This document shows positions 36,947 to 45,968 of a stretch of 64,000 nt of DNA, in pieces; position 1 is the stretch's first letter; each line of letters begins with the position of its first letter. A program made the position numbers and the translations under genes. The stretch comes from Labilibaculum sp. K2S (lineage in GTDB: Bacteria; Bacteroidota; Bacteroidia; Bacteroidales; Marinifilaceae). The stretch covers positions 592,928 to 656,927 of the forward strand of contig NZ_JAUCMW010000001.1 in NCBI RefSeq assembly GCF_030372765.1. Reading direction: 5' to 3'. The notes beneath the pieces were generated by a model. That model searched no databases. It worked only from the letters and a program-made list of their open reading frames with translations, and was not told the DNA's origin.

Positions 36947-38254
36947 TTATTTGGTTGTGCAACGGTTACTTTTGTTAGCGGCTGTTATTCCACTATTTCT
37001 TTCTAAGCCAATCAACTTGTTGTTAATAACCTTCTTTAAGATTATTATTAAAATAGCACTTATAACAAGGATTGAAGTGAATATTATAAATGGTAATGCA
37101 GTATCTGAGGGTTTATAAAGAATAGCTCCCAAGAATAGTAATGAGTTTGAAATAGCCATTATAATATATGAAACTCCTTGAAATAGTCCTTTGTATCTAA
37201 TAGGGGAGCTACGATAAATAATATATACTATTGTAGGTGACAATAGAGTCTCTGCTATTAGAATAAAAATAAATGCATTTATTATAATAATATTTCCACT
37301 TATTGAATACGACAATGTATCAAAGCTTGCGATCGTAATAAATGCAATAGAACAAAGAACAATACCAATTAAAATGATATTAAAAATATTCCCCCATTTT
37401 ATATGTTTTCTTCGAGTAATTATTACAGAAAAAAGCACAAGGAATATTAGTGAAATATATTTTTCAATATTCGAAAATAATTGACTTAAATCGAATCCTT
37501 TTTCGGTGTAATCTCGCACGAAAAAAGTAAAAGTGAGTCCTTTTTGGTTTAACGCAAATCTAATTAACACTCCAATAGTAAGAATCGATATTAAAATTAA
37601 TGTATTGATTTTCTTTTGAGAAATACTTACCGGATTGACTTCAGGACTAGATAAAAAGTCGAGTTTAGTATATATGCTTTTAAACTTTAAAAAGAGGATC
37701 AGAGATATTAAACCAAACAGAAATGCAAATAAAAATATTGCATTATATCCTAGGCTATTTTTGAGGTAAAATGAAAGTCCAGGTGCTATTAATCCACTCA
37801 TATTGACTGCAAGTGAGAATAAGATAAATCCTGATAGTCCAAATATTTCATTTTCCTTTTCATTATAAATATTGCCAAGAAGGACTATAATGTTTGGTGA
37901 TGTAAGTCCAATTCCAATACTTAGAAGAATTAAGGCTGTCAATATTAGAATGCTTATGCTTGGGAGAAAGGGAATAACCAAATACATAGCTGTTAATAGA
38001 AAAAATCCAATTTTAACAATTTTAGCTCTATCTCTTAAATCCCCAAGCAGTCCAGAAAAAAGAGTGGTTAATCCTATCATTCCATAGAAGATACTGTAAT
38101 AAATTTCTGCTGTATCCGTTGCTAATTTGAATGATTCTGTTAAGTATTGAATAAGAATAGCCATGATGAGATAGAAAGCTAATCTTTCAAACATTTTTGA
38201 GAGTAATAATAATGAAATACTTGATTTCCTTTCTTTAGTCAATGTGTTTCTCAT
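36947..38254 (-). CDS. POT/MFS-family transporter
   Basis: From the ATG at 38254 this is a 435-aa protein with about 12 TM helices. An earlier start at 38335 would add 27 residues of unlikely N-terminus and run through a palindromic operator-like site. The proton-dependent oligopeptide transporter signature is recognisable in GIGLTSPNIIVLLGNIY and GFILFSLAVNMSGLIAPGL, though it is divergent. Substrates of the family are small peptides or other small metabolites. It is not part of the pigment operons: it has its own terminator, and it lies in the AT-rich accessory block between them. Confidence 0.75.
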   Translation of the reverse strand: MRNTLTKERKSSISLLLLSKMFERLAFYLIMAILIQYLTESFKLATDTAEIYYSIFYGMIGLTTLFSGLLGDLRDRAKIVKIGFFLLTAMYLVIPFLPSISILILTALILLSIGIGLTSPNIIVLLGNIYNEKENEIFGLSGFILFSLAVNMSGLIAPGLSFYLKNSLGYNAIFLFAFLFGLISLILFLKFKSIYTKLDFLSSPEVNPVSISQKKINTLILISILTIGVLIRFALNQKGLTFTFFVRDYTEKGFDLSQLFSNIEKYISLIFLVLFSVIITRRKHIKWGNIFNIILIGIVLCSIAFITIASFDTLSYSISGNIIIINAFIFILIAETLLSPTIVYIIYRSSPIRYKGLFQGVSYIIMAISNSLLFLGAILYKPSDTALPFIIFTSILVISAILIIILKKVINNKLIGLERNSGITAANKSNRCTTK

Positions 38255-38287
38255 TTCTGTATTTAATTGCAACCAACTTGTTAGAAT

Positions 38288-38301
38288 GTGCACCGGTGCA
38301 C
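38288..38301. promoter_or_regulatory. Perfect 14-bp palindrome upstream of the transporter gene
   Basis: GTGCACCGGTGCAC lies 33 bp before the ATG of the POT/MFS gene. Its symmetry, and the GTGCAC half-site that recurs at about 38331-38336, suggest an operator for a dimeric regulator. No regulator gene is adjacent. Confidence 0.5.
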
Positions 38302-38599
38302 TTATTTTTAATATATCAAGTAAAAAGGTGCACAATACCTTGTCTTATGCTATGTCTTGTGCCTTGCTACCGCATGATTGCTATCCTCCAATAGGACAGA
38401 CAAACAGCAACTTTCTCTAAAGGCCATTAAAACTAAGCATTAAATGCACTAAACAGTAGTAATTAGCTAGAGAAAGCAATTTGTAGAACTAAAAAAGAAC
38501 TGCTCTACATAAGTTGAGGTAAAAAAAGCAGAAGAAGGTACAATTTATTGCGGAAGAATATCTGTACAATCATTATTGGGCTGGAAATGCCCGCTTTTA

Positions 38600-38884
38600 C
38601 TGCTGCAGAGTCCACTTCTGGTCTGCAGAACTCATTTCTGGTCTACAGAGCCCATTTTTACACTTGCAACATCCATTTTTTGGTTTGCAGAGCCCATTTT
38701 TACACTTGCAACATCCATTTTTTTGGTTTGCAGAGCCCATTTTTACACTTACAACATCCATTTTTGGGTCTGCAGAGCCCATTTTTATACTTGCAATGTC
38801 CATTTTTGGGTCTGCAGAACTCATTTCTGGTCTACAGAGCCCATTTTTACGCTTGCAACATCCTTTTTTGATTCACAGAGCCCG
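38600..38884. repeat. 21/42-nt tandem repeat array
   Basis: Diverged 21-nt units alternate as TTGCAGAGCCCATTTTTACAC-like and TTGCAACATCCATTTTTTGG-like halves, giving a 42-nt higher-order period. CAGAGCCC starts at 38646, 38688, 38731, 38773, 38835 and 38876 (spacings 42, 43, 42, 62, 41). Because 21 is a multiple of three, several frames stay open on both strands. I do not take these as genes. Confidence 0.85.
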
Positions 38885-39046
38885 TCTGGCTTGAAGACAA
38901 GACAAAGATGATAAGCTTAGGTTTAAAGTTGGCGGTTTTCTAAAATCAGATGCAGATTATTATTGAGTAAGGAAGAGCAAGAGGGAATGAGTGAAAATGC
39001 AAACACCACGGAGCAGCACAGAGAAAAAACAAAAACATTCACAAAT

Positions 39047-39088
39047 TGTCATTGCGAAGGAGCATAGCGACTGTGGCAATCTGTTCCC
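39047..39088. repeat. Dispersed Bacteroidota intergenic repeat
   Basis: TGTCATTGCGAAGGAGCATA followed by GCGACTGTGGCAATCTG is a type of intergenic repeat often seen in Bacteroidota genomes. It contains the inverted pair CATTGCGA/TGGCAATC and lies just before the 348-bp repeat array. Confidence 0.55.
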
Positions 39089-39110
39089 ATTTGAGAACAA
39101 TCGTAAATTA

Positions 39111-40330
39111 ATTCGAATACTGCAATTTGGTTCCTTCTCCTTTAGGAGAGGGTTAGGGTGAGGTGTTCGGAAAATTGTTTTCAAGGAAGTACACAAAAAT
39201 CAGAAGGATCTGCGTCTTCATTTTTTAAAATTCGAAACGGTATTTGGTCATGCTCTGACTATAAGCAAGCCGTTCTGGTAAGGGTATGACTAGTATTTAC
39301 AAATACTGCCACGGTACTTTGTACCTAAAAATCATGAACATGCTTGTTGCTACAAATACCACGGTGCTCTGCACCTTTATTTCTCATGTTTTATAATCAG
39401 TGCAGATCATATGAAATCATAAGGATCTGCGTCTACCTATTTTAAAATTTACTCCCTAATTCGAATACTGCAATTTGGTTCCCTCTCCTTTAGGAGAGGG
39501 TTAGGGTGAGGTGTTCGGAAAATTGTTTTCAAGGAAGTACACAAAAATCAGAAGGATCTGCGTCTCTGGTAAGGGTATGACTAGTATTTACAAATACTGC
39601 CACGGTACTCTGTACCTAAAAATCATGAACATGCTTGTTGCTACAAATACCACGGTGCTCTGCACCTTTATTTCTCATGTTTTATAATCAGTGCAGATCA
39701 TATGAAATCAGAAGGATCTGCGTCTACCTATTTTAAAATTTACTCCCTAATTCGAATACTGCAATTTGGTTCCTTCTCCTTTAGGAGAGGGTTAGGGTGA
39801 GGTGTTCGGAAAATTGTTTTCAAGGAAGTACACAAAAATCAGAAGGATCTGCGTCTTCATTTTTTAAAATTCGAAACGGTATTTGGTCATGCTCTGACTA
39901 TAAGCAAGCCGTTCTGGTAAGGGTATGACTAGTATTTACAAATACTGCCACGGTACTCTGTACCTAAAAATCATGAACATGGCTGTTGCTACAAATACCA
40001 CGGTGCTCTGCACCTTTATTTCTCTTGTCTTATCATCAGTGTATATCATATGAAATCATAAGGATCTGCGTCTACCTATTTTAAAATTTACTCCCTAATT
40101 CGAATACTGCAATTTGGTTCCTTCTCCTTTAGGAGAGGGTTAGGGTGAGGTGTTCGGAAAATTGTTTTCAAGGAAGTACACAAAAATCAGAAGGATCTGC
40201 GTCTTCATTTTTTAAAATTCGAAACGGTATTTGGTCATGCTCTGACTACAAGCAAGCCGTTCCTGTCATGCTCTAACTAGTATTTACAGATAATACCACG
40301 GTGCTCTGCACCTTTATTTCTCTTGTCCTT
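39111..40330. repeat. Tandem array of about 3.7 copies of a 348-bp non-coding unit
   Basis: Units start with ATTCGAATACTGCAATTTGG at 39111, 39459, 39750 and 40098, giving lengths of 348, 291, 348 and a truncated last copy. The 291-bp copy lacks one 57-bp segment. Copies are nearly identical. Each holds hairpins such as TCTCCTTTAGGAGA, GGTACTTTGTACC or GGTACTCTGTACC, and GGTGCTCTGCACC. No reading frame runs through a unit. The array looks recently amplified and would be prone to assembly error. Confidence 0.92.
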
Positions 40331-40436
40331 TAGCCGGACGGGCTTTTCATCTTCGAGAAATCAACTTAAATAAAAAATACAGAGCTCTACTATTAATTAA
40401 ACCAATTACAAGGAATGAAAAGCATAATTTTTCGCA

Positions 40437-40467
40437 CAAAAAAAAGCGAGCTTTATGTGGCTCGCTT
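40437..40467 (-). terminator. Intrinsic terminator of the minus-strand pigment operon
   Basis: On the minus strand AAGCGAGC, an 8-nt loop and GCTCGCTT are followed by a run of Ts (A-run at 40437-40445 on the plus strand). Confidence 0.9.
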
Positions 40468-40488
40468 CTGTTCTGTAATTAGTTCGTT

Positions 40489-41065
40489 TTAGTATCTCTT
40501 GTACGATTTCATTGCCCGGTATAAACTGTTGGCCCAGTAGTTTCTTATACCCATTCCTGAAGCGGCCCCCTGAATTTTCTTAGTCGATAGCACCTCTAGG
40601 GTAGATCTGTCAAAGAAAGTCGCCCAAAAAGTCCCTGTAGTGTTTATCTTATCAAATGACTCAACAATAAAGACAAGACCAATGCCTTCCGTTTTGGGGT
40701 ATTGTAAAATAATGTTCGTCACGTTTTGTTCACTAACAAGACTGTTTGCTGTTATCAACAATCAAATTTTCAGCAGATATCGCCGAGTTTTTTTTCTCAA
40801 CAATGCTTAGGTCGTAATGGAGCGTCTCTATTTTAAAGAATTTGGAAACATTGAATTTTTTCGATTCATTGAGAACAATCTGATTCCATTTAAGCAAATA
40901 ATCTTCTTTTATAACTTCGGGATTGGTGAACGCAGTTTTCGGAAAAAGTTTTGCCTCGGTAAAATCCAATCCTAACCAGGTCACCTCTTTTTTATAAGAA
41001 TCCTGAGCAATGCTAATTGCAGTAAAAAAAGTGACAATTAATATCGATAATAGTAAACGTTTCAT
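40489..41065 (-). pseudogene. Secreted protein gene broken by a frameshift
   Basis: The first frame (41065 down to 40733) starts with a signal peptide (MKRLLLSILIVTFFTAISIA) and ends prematurely at ENLIVDNSKQSC. The same protein seems to continue in the neighbouring frame (40761 down to 40489) as SLVSEQNVTNIILQYPKT and ends NSLYRAMKSYKRY. A one-base shift near 40745 would join them into a protein of about 190 residues. It is the last gene of the minus-strand operon and has structured element copy 2 immediately upstream. I do not recognise the family. A sequencing error is possible. Confidence 0.7.
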
Positions 41066-41088
41066 ATGATTATAATTTTAAGTTTTTG

Positions 41089-41163
41089 CCATATGGAACT
41101 TACCATGCTGAGATAGTTATCTCCCTGTGTGTCAAACCGCTTTGGCATGGACGTTACATATAT
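41089..41163 (-). promoter_or_regulatory. Conserved structured intergenic element, copy 2
   Basis: Read on the minus strand, it aligns with copy 1 over its full length with one deleted base. P1 is ATATGtAAC/GTTcCATAT, with one internal mismatch. P2 is CCATGC/GCATGG (6 bp). P3 is GGGA/TCTC, where one G-C becomes G-T. It ends 24 nt before the ATG at 41065. Its in-frame ATG is followed at once by TAA, so any leader peptide is not conserved here. Confidence 0.7.
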
Positions 41164-41219
41164 GAATTGTTTTAGTATTTACTGCACAAGATAGATAACA
41201 TTTTTTTAAATCAGAATGA

Positions 41220-41633
41220 TTATGGACAATAAATCTTCATATCACAGCTTGCAATCAATTCATCATTAAGATAAACCTCACCTTTAATTAAATTATAGTC
41301 CATCACTCTGTTTTCCTGCCTTACAATTGTTTTAAGAATGCTAAGCACATTAGGACGACGAATGATTTTTACGTTTTTAATTCCGGCAATAAATCCTTGC
41401 GGAACTTCCATTCCAATTTCTTTAGCCTGATATCCATTGCCCGCAGCAGCTGTTTGTGCAATGTTTTCCACCAAGCCGCCTTCGCTTAGTTTTCCATGAT
41501 TTACAAGAGGATGATTTTCGGGCACCGTAAAATGACAAATCGTTATTTTATCGGAGACTGAAATGATCTGATCCACCAAAACAAAAGGATGTTTTTGAGG
41601 AATTAGACCCTTGGTGGTATGAGGGAATGTCAT
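41220..41633 (-). CDS. ApeP/FabZ-like 3-hydroxyacyl-ACP dehydratase
   Basis: This 137-aa hotdog protein has GLIPQKHPFVLVDQI near the N-terminus and VPENHPLVNHGKLSEGGLVE with the likely catalytic His41 or His46 and Glu56. It would act with FabG and the KSs to introduce double bonds. It is distinct in sequence from the FabZ-like protein at 22317-22688, so the cluster has two dehydratases. Confidence 0.8.
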   Translation of the reverse strand: MTFPHTTKGLIPQKHPFVLVDQIISVSDKITICHFTVPENHPLVNHGKLSEGGLVENIAQTAAAGNGYQAKEIGMEVPQGFIAGIKNVKIIRRPNVLSILKTIVRQENRVMDYNLIKGEVYLNDELIASCDMKIYCP

Positions 41634-41707
41634 CTTTTAATTTTTTAGATAAAAAAGTGGAAGAGTATGGCTTTATTGATTGTTATCGTAAAGCCATACT
41701 CCGATAC

Positions 41708-42775
41708 TTAGGCTTTTATTTTGCACTTATATAGTGTGTGACTAACGCCAATATCGTGAATTTCTTCAGCTGCATAAAGTCCTGCATTGTCGATAATGGC
41801 CAACATATCTTCAGAATGATACATTTGCGAACAGCCATTTGCCAGGCATGTGAAATATAATGATGTAGCATGCAGACTATAGGTTGAAGCCTCGTATTTT
41901 TGTTTGTCCCAATAGGTTTCCAAAATGTATACAGAACCATCTTCTACAATCGCATTTTTTGCTCTCTTAAGCAATTCTAAAATATCTTCTTGCGAGAAAC
42001 AGTCCAAAAACTGACTCATCCAAACAATATCATAACCAGTTGGAAAAGGAACAGAATGATCGAGTAGATTTAGAGGGATACCCGTAACACGATCGCTAAG
42101 ATTGTTCGCTTCTATATTTACATAGGCTTTTTCCAATTGACCCGGCAAATCGAGTATGGTAACCTGAACATCTTCGTCGTATTTTCCACATTGAATCGAC
42201 CATTTTCCTGTATTGCCGCCAACATCAAGAAGCTTTTTAGGCTTATTTGCAAAAACGATGGGTAATACCTCCGGAAAAGCAGTGTCGGAGTAGTAGTGAT
42301 CAAATTCGAACCAGCTTTTTTGAACTTGCTCAGGCAATTGAGAAAGTCCCTCGTATACCGTATCCCATTCGCCAAATACTTTTAAACCTTCCGGCTTTCC
42401 ATTTTCTATGGATTTGTCAAGATCGAAAAATCCTTCGTAATTCACATCGTGCACAAAGTTCATGTTCACCTGAGTCAACGGATCGCTCAATAAAAAGAAA
42501 CCTGTTTTGGTAAGAAAGTACCGGTTTTCTTCAACCCGAACAATTTCCATGCTCAGTCCGGCTTCAAGCAGAACTTTAACGCCATAAACCGGGATGTTTA
42601 GTTGTTTGGCTATCTCTGAAATCAGAATTCCCTTATTTCTTTGTTTTTTAATGATTTCAAGAATGCCCATTTTTTGAAGAGAACGTGCAGCCTGAAACAT
42701 GATGGGTCCAAAAGCAATCTTTTGAGCATCAAATTTTGCTTGTAAAGCAGTCTTATTATCGTTACCAAAATTCAT
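41708..42775 (-). CDS. SAM-dependent O-methyltransferase (family 2) with winged-helix domain
   Basis: This 355-aa protein has an N-terminal dimerisation/winged-helix region (about 15-100, MGILEIIKKQRNKGILISEI) and the SAM-binding motif KKLLDVGGNTGKWSI at about 185-200. PTYDIVWMSQF-like and LLKRAKNAIVEDGSVYIL segments follow. Small-molecule O-methyltransferases of this layout methylate phenolic hydroxyls, so it could methylate the aryl head of the polyene. Confidence 0.85.
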   Translation of the reverse strand: MNFGNDNKTALQAKFDAQKIAFGPIMFQAARSLQKMGILEIIKKQRNKGILISEIAKQLNIPVYGVKVLLEAGLSMEIVRVEENRYFLTKTGFFLLSDPLTQVNMNFVHDVNYEGFFDLDKSIENGKPEGLKVFGEWDTVYEGLSQLPEQVQKSWFEFDHYYSDTAFPEVLPIVFANKPKKLLDVGGNTGKWSIQCGKYDEDVQVTILDLPGQLEKAYVNIEANNLSDRVTGIPLNLLDHSVPFPTGYDIVWMSQFLDCFSQEDILELLKRAKNAIVEDGSVYILETYWDKQKYEASTYSLHATSLYFTCLANGCSQMYHSEDMLAIIDNAGLYAAEEIHDIGVSHTLYKCKIKA

Positions 42776-42796
42776 ATGTTTTGCTTTATAGGTCTT

Positions 42797-43699
42797 TTAA
42801 TTTGCAGCGTTTTTATCACCCCAAAATGAATAGAAGTTGAACCATTGATTCGGATTTTCGAGAACAATTTGTTCCAGATTCCTCACATAAGGTTCAATCA
42901 TATTTTTAAGATCTTGATTTCTTGTTTTTAGCTTGTTAGGGTAGGGAAGTACCTCTGGTTTGCTTGCCTTAAAATGGTAGTGATATCTACTTGTTTTAAT
43001 TGCGGAAACATAACAGACCGGAGCCCCGAATTTAGATGCCATATAAAATGGCCCGCTTGGGAATTGTGCTTCCCGGCCTAAGAATTCAGTACAAATTGTT
43101 TTACTGCCAGGTAAAAAGCGATCGCCGTGCAAGGCAATAAATTCGCCTTTTTTAAGAGCTTCTTCTATGGCGTGCAAATGATCGAAATTGTTTTTTATGG
43201 GAATGATCGACATTTGTTTATTACGCAGTACATTTTGCATTAATTCCTTTATTTTTTGATGCTCGGCATCGAGCATTACAACATGTACTTTGGTGTTAAT
43301 TCGCGTGAGTAAATGACCGGCAATTTCCCAGTTGCCAACATGTGCTCCAATTAATATTCCTCCTTTTTTATCTTTGGCCAGGGCATGCAAATATTCTTCT
43401 CCATCAAAGTCGAAGGTAAATTTGTTTTTAATTCCTGCCATCACAACAATTTTATCGAGCAGGCATTGGCCAAGCATCACATAGTTTCTGTAAATGGCTT
43501 TATAGGCATCAAATTTACCATACTGAAGTCGGTTTTGATAGAAATAGATCAGAGGGCTCTTATCAGAAAAAAACCAGAAATAGACAGCAACCGCCCGCAA
43601 AAGAGCGTAAGAAAACCGAATATTTACCTTCTTTAGTAATAGGATAAATATTCGGTATCCTGTTGTACCACCACGGGTTTTACCTTCCCATGATGACAT
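42797..43699 (-). CDS. LpxL/HtrB-like lysophospholipid acyltransferase
   Basis: This 300-aa protein carries the HX4E acyltransferase site in GAHVGNWEIAGHL and the later block ALHGDRFLPGSK. Its N-terminus has a membrane-associated helix. It belongs to the lipid A acyltransferase superfamily. Homologues in aryl-polyene clusters are thought to attach or build the lipid anchor of the pigment. Its start overlaps the ACP gene stop by one base, so the two are likely coupled. Confidence 0.85.
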   Translation of the reverse strand: MSSWEGKTRGGTTGYRIFILLLKKVNIRFSYALLRAVAVYFWFFSDKSPLIYFYQNRLQYGKFDAYKAIYRNYVMLGQCLLDKIVVMAGIKNKFTFDFDGEEYLHALAKDKKGGILIGAHVGNWEIAGHLLTRINTKVHVVMLDAEHQKIKELMQNVLRNKQMSIIPIKNNFDHLHAIEEALKKGEFIALHGDRFLPGSKTICTEFLGREAQFPSGPFYMASKFGAPVCYVSAIKTSRYHYHFKASKPEVLPYPNKLKTRNQDLKNMIEPYVRNLEQIVLENPNQWFNFYSFWGDKNAAN

Positions 43700-43950
43700 T
43701 AGGAGTGTATTTTTACTTGTTCTTCAATATAGTCGTATAGATCGGAAAGCTGACGAATGTGAGTCATTTCCTCGCCTTTTACTTTAAATCCAAATTCTCT
43801 TTCGATGATTACTACGATATCCACAAAATCAAGACTTTCAATCTCCAAATCATCTTTAAAATTGGCATCAGGTTTAATCTGATCCTCTTCAATTTCAAAT
43901 TCATCAATTAAAAAGGCATCCACTTTTTCGATTACTTCTTCTTTAGTCAT
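43699..43950 (-). CDS. Acyl carrier protein
   Basis: This 83-aa acidic protein has the phosphopantetheine attachment site EIESLDFVDIV (Ser39). It is the second ACP of the cluster, between a KS and an acyltransferase gene. Two ACPs could separate starter loading from chain extension, or polyene from anchor synthesis. Confidence 0.92.
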   Translation of the reverse strand: MTKEEVIEKVDAFLIDEFEIEEDQIKPDANFKDDLEIESLDFVDIVVIIEREFGFKVKGEEMTHIRQLSDLYDYIEEQVKIHS

Positions 43951-43958
43951 ATGGGTTG

Positions 43959-45176
43959 TTATTTTACTTTTTTCACGATTAAGGTTGAGTTTGTACCACC
44001 AAAACCAAACGAGTTGGATAGGAAAGTATCAATATTTTTTTCAATTCGATTTCCTGAAATATTTAGTTTGGCGGAATACTCATCAGGGTTTTCAAAATTG
44101 ATGGTTGGGGCAATGTATGAATTTTGCATCATCAGTATCGAATAAATAATTTCACTGGCACCACACATCCACATTTCATGACCAGTCATCGATTTGGTTG
44201 AATTGATAGGTGTTTTGGAGCCGAAAATATTGTATAAGGCCTGCGCTTCATTCATGTCACCAATAATAGTAGAAGTGGCATGAGCATTTATATAGTCGAT
44301 GTCCTGAGCACAAAGACCTGCGTATTTAAGTGCTTTTTCGAGCGATTTTGTTGGGCCTTCAACATTTGGAACAGAAATGTGTTCACCATTCGATGAAAAG
44401 CCATAGCCGGTTAATTCGGCAAGAATTGGAGCACCACGCTTGATGGCCGATTCGTAGCTTTCAACAATTACTGTTGCTGCACCACCACTCGGCACAAGTC
44501 CGTCACGATCTCTATCAAATGGGCGGGAGGCTTTGGTCGGGTCATTGGTGTTAATTGAGAAGGCACTTAAACCATCGAAAGAACCCATTGATTCGGCATT
44601 CACCTCTTGTCCGCCGCCACAAATAATAATGTCCTGTAAGCCTTGCTGAATAAGTACCATTGCCATTCCAATGGCGTGCGAACTACTGGCACAAGCACCG
44701 CTAATGGTGAAATTCACGCCCGTTAGTTTCAATATAACCGATAAATTCATGGTTATAGTTGAGTTCATCGACTGAAAAATGCTTCCTGATCCCACCAGAG
44801 TGGTGTCTTTTTTGGCACGAACGATATCAATTGCATTGATTACCGGTACAGCAGAACTGTCATTACCATAAAGAATACCAACTTCATTCTTTAATCTGAA
44901 ATCTTCATCGATTTGAGCCATTTCCAAAGCTTCCATGGTTGCAACATAAGCATATTCGCCTTGTTCGGGTAATCCTATCCGCATTCTTCTTGGCAATACA
45001 CCTTTCAATATAGGGCGCTCAATAATTCCTGTTAAGGGAGATCTAAAACCGTCATCAATTCGTTTTGCATCAATTCCGATTCCAGAAACACCATTGTAAA
45101 GGGAATGGTTTACTTCTTCAATATTTTTTCCTATTGTGGAGTAAACTCCCATCCCTGTAATGACCACTCTCTTCAT
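43959..45176 (-). CDS. Beta-ketoacyl-ACP synthase (FabF/FabB-like, catalytically complete)
   Basis: This 405-aa protein has Cys162 in SGACASSSHA, His299 in INAHATSTIIGD and His333 in MTGHEMWMCGASE. It is the third complete KS in the cluster. It would perform condensation with the ACP encoded 8 nt downstream. Its separation from the other KSs on the opposite operon suggests a different step, such as initiation. Confidence 0.9.
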   Translation of the reverse strand: MKRVVITGMGVYSTIGKNIEEVNHSLYNGVSGIGIDAKRIDDGFRSPLTGIIERPILKGVLPRRMRIGLPEQGEYAYVATMEALEMAQIDEDFRLKNEVGILYGNDSSAVPVINAIDIVRAKKDTTLVGSGSIFQSMNSTITMNLSVILKLTGVNFTISGACASSSHAIGMAMVLIQQGLQDIIICGGGQEVNAESMGSFDGLSAFSINTNDPTKASRPFDRDRDGLVPSGGAATVIVESYESAIKRGAPILAELTGYGFSSNGEHISVPNVEGPTKSLEKALKYAGLCAQDIDYINAHATSTIIGDMNEAQALYNIFGSKTPINSTKSMTGHEMWMCGASEIIYSILMMQNSYIAPTINFENPDEYSAKLNISGNRIEKNIDTFLSNSFGFGGTNSTLIVKKVK

Positions 45177-45213
45177 ATCTTTTGACTTGTCAAATACTAT
45201 TTAATGTTTACTA

Positions 45214-45942
45214 CTAGCTGTACATGCCTCCATTAATAGAAATGGTTTCTCCTGTAATATAAGCAGCTTTGTCTGAGGCTAAAAATGACACCGCATAAGC
45301 TACCTCTTGGGCAGTTCCAAATCTATTTAGAGGAACTAGTTTTTTAAGTTCTTTTTCGTCTAAACCGGCAGTCATATCTGTTCTGATAAAGCCGGGAGCA
45401 ACAGCATTTACGGTTATTTTCTTCTTTCCAATCTCCATTGCCAGCGATTTTGTTGCACCAATAACGCCTGCTTTTGCTGCCGAATAGTTTGTTTGACCAG
45501 GCATTCCTTTTTGTCCCGATAAAGAAACTACATTTATGATGCGGCCCCATTTATTAATAACCATATTTGTCAGCAACTTACTGGTAACGTGAAAGAAACT
45601 GTCCAGATTCGTTTTTATTACTGATCCCCATTGGTCTTCAGACATAAATACCATCAGGTTATCTTTGTTGATGCCAGCATTGTTTACCAGTACACTAATG
45701 TGTTGATCAGGATTGGAAGCCTGCCAGTTTTCCAGGCTGTTTTTAATTTCATCACTATTGGAAACATCAAAGGGAAGGAGTTCACCATTACCGCCTTGAT
45801 CTTTAATTTCCTGTAAGGTGTTTTCGGCTTCTTCGTTGTTTGAACGATAATTGATAAGAACATACATTCCATCGGCAGCCAGTTCTTTACATATTGCTTT
45901 ACCAATACCTCTCGATCCCCCTGTTACCAGCGCATATTTCAT
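45214..45942 (-). CDS. fabG: 3-oxoacyl-ACP reductase
   Basis: This 242-aa short-chain dehydrogenase has the cofactor motif TGGSRGIG (7-14), NNAG (87-90) and the catalytic set Ser140, Tyr153 and Lys157 in NYSAAKAG. It reduces beta-ketoacyl-ACP with NADPH and would supply the hydroxy intermediates that the two dehydratases turn into double bonds. Structured element copy 3 ends 27 nt upstream of its start. Confidence 0.93.
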   Translation of the reverse strand: MKYALVTGGSRGIGKAICKELAADGMYVLINYRSNNEEAENTLQEIKDQGGNGELLPFDVSNSDEIKNSLENWQASNPDQHISVLVNNAGINKDNLMVFMSEDQWGSVIKTNLDSFFHVTSKLLTNMVINKWGRIINVVSLSGQKGMPGQTNYSAAKAGVIGATKSLAMEIGKKKITVNAVAPGFIRTDMTAGLDEKELKKLVPLNRFGTAQEVAYAVSFLASDKAAYITGETISINGGMYS

Positions 45943-45968
45943 ATGAGTCTAATTTGTTTTTAAGTTAG

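Noticed and set aside
38548..38911. Several overlapping open frames (75-111 codons) on both strands in the tandem array
   Set aside because: They result from a 21-nt period without stop codons. No frame stands out, and there is no plausible start context.
38600..40330. A CRISPR array
   Set aside because: The repeats are contiguous tandem copies with no unique spacers of regular length, and there are no cas genes nearby.
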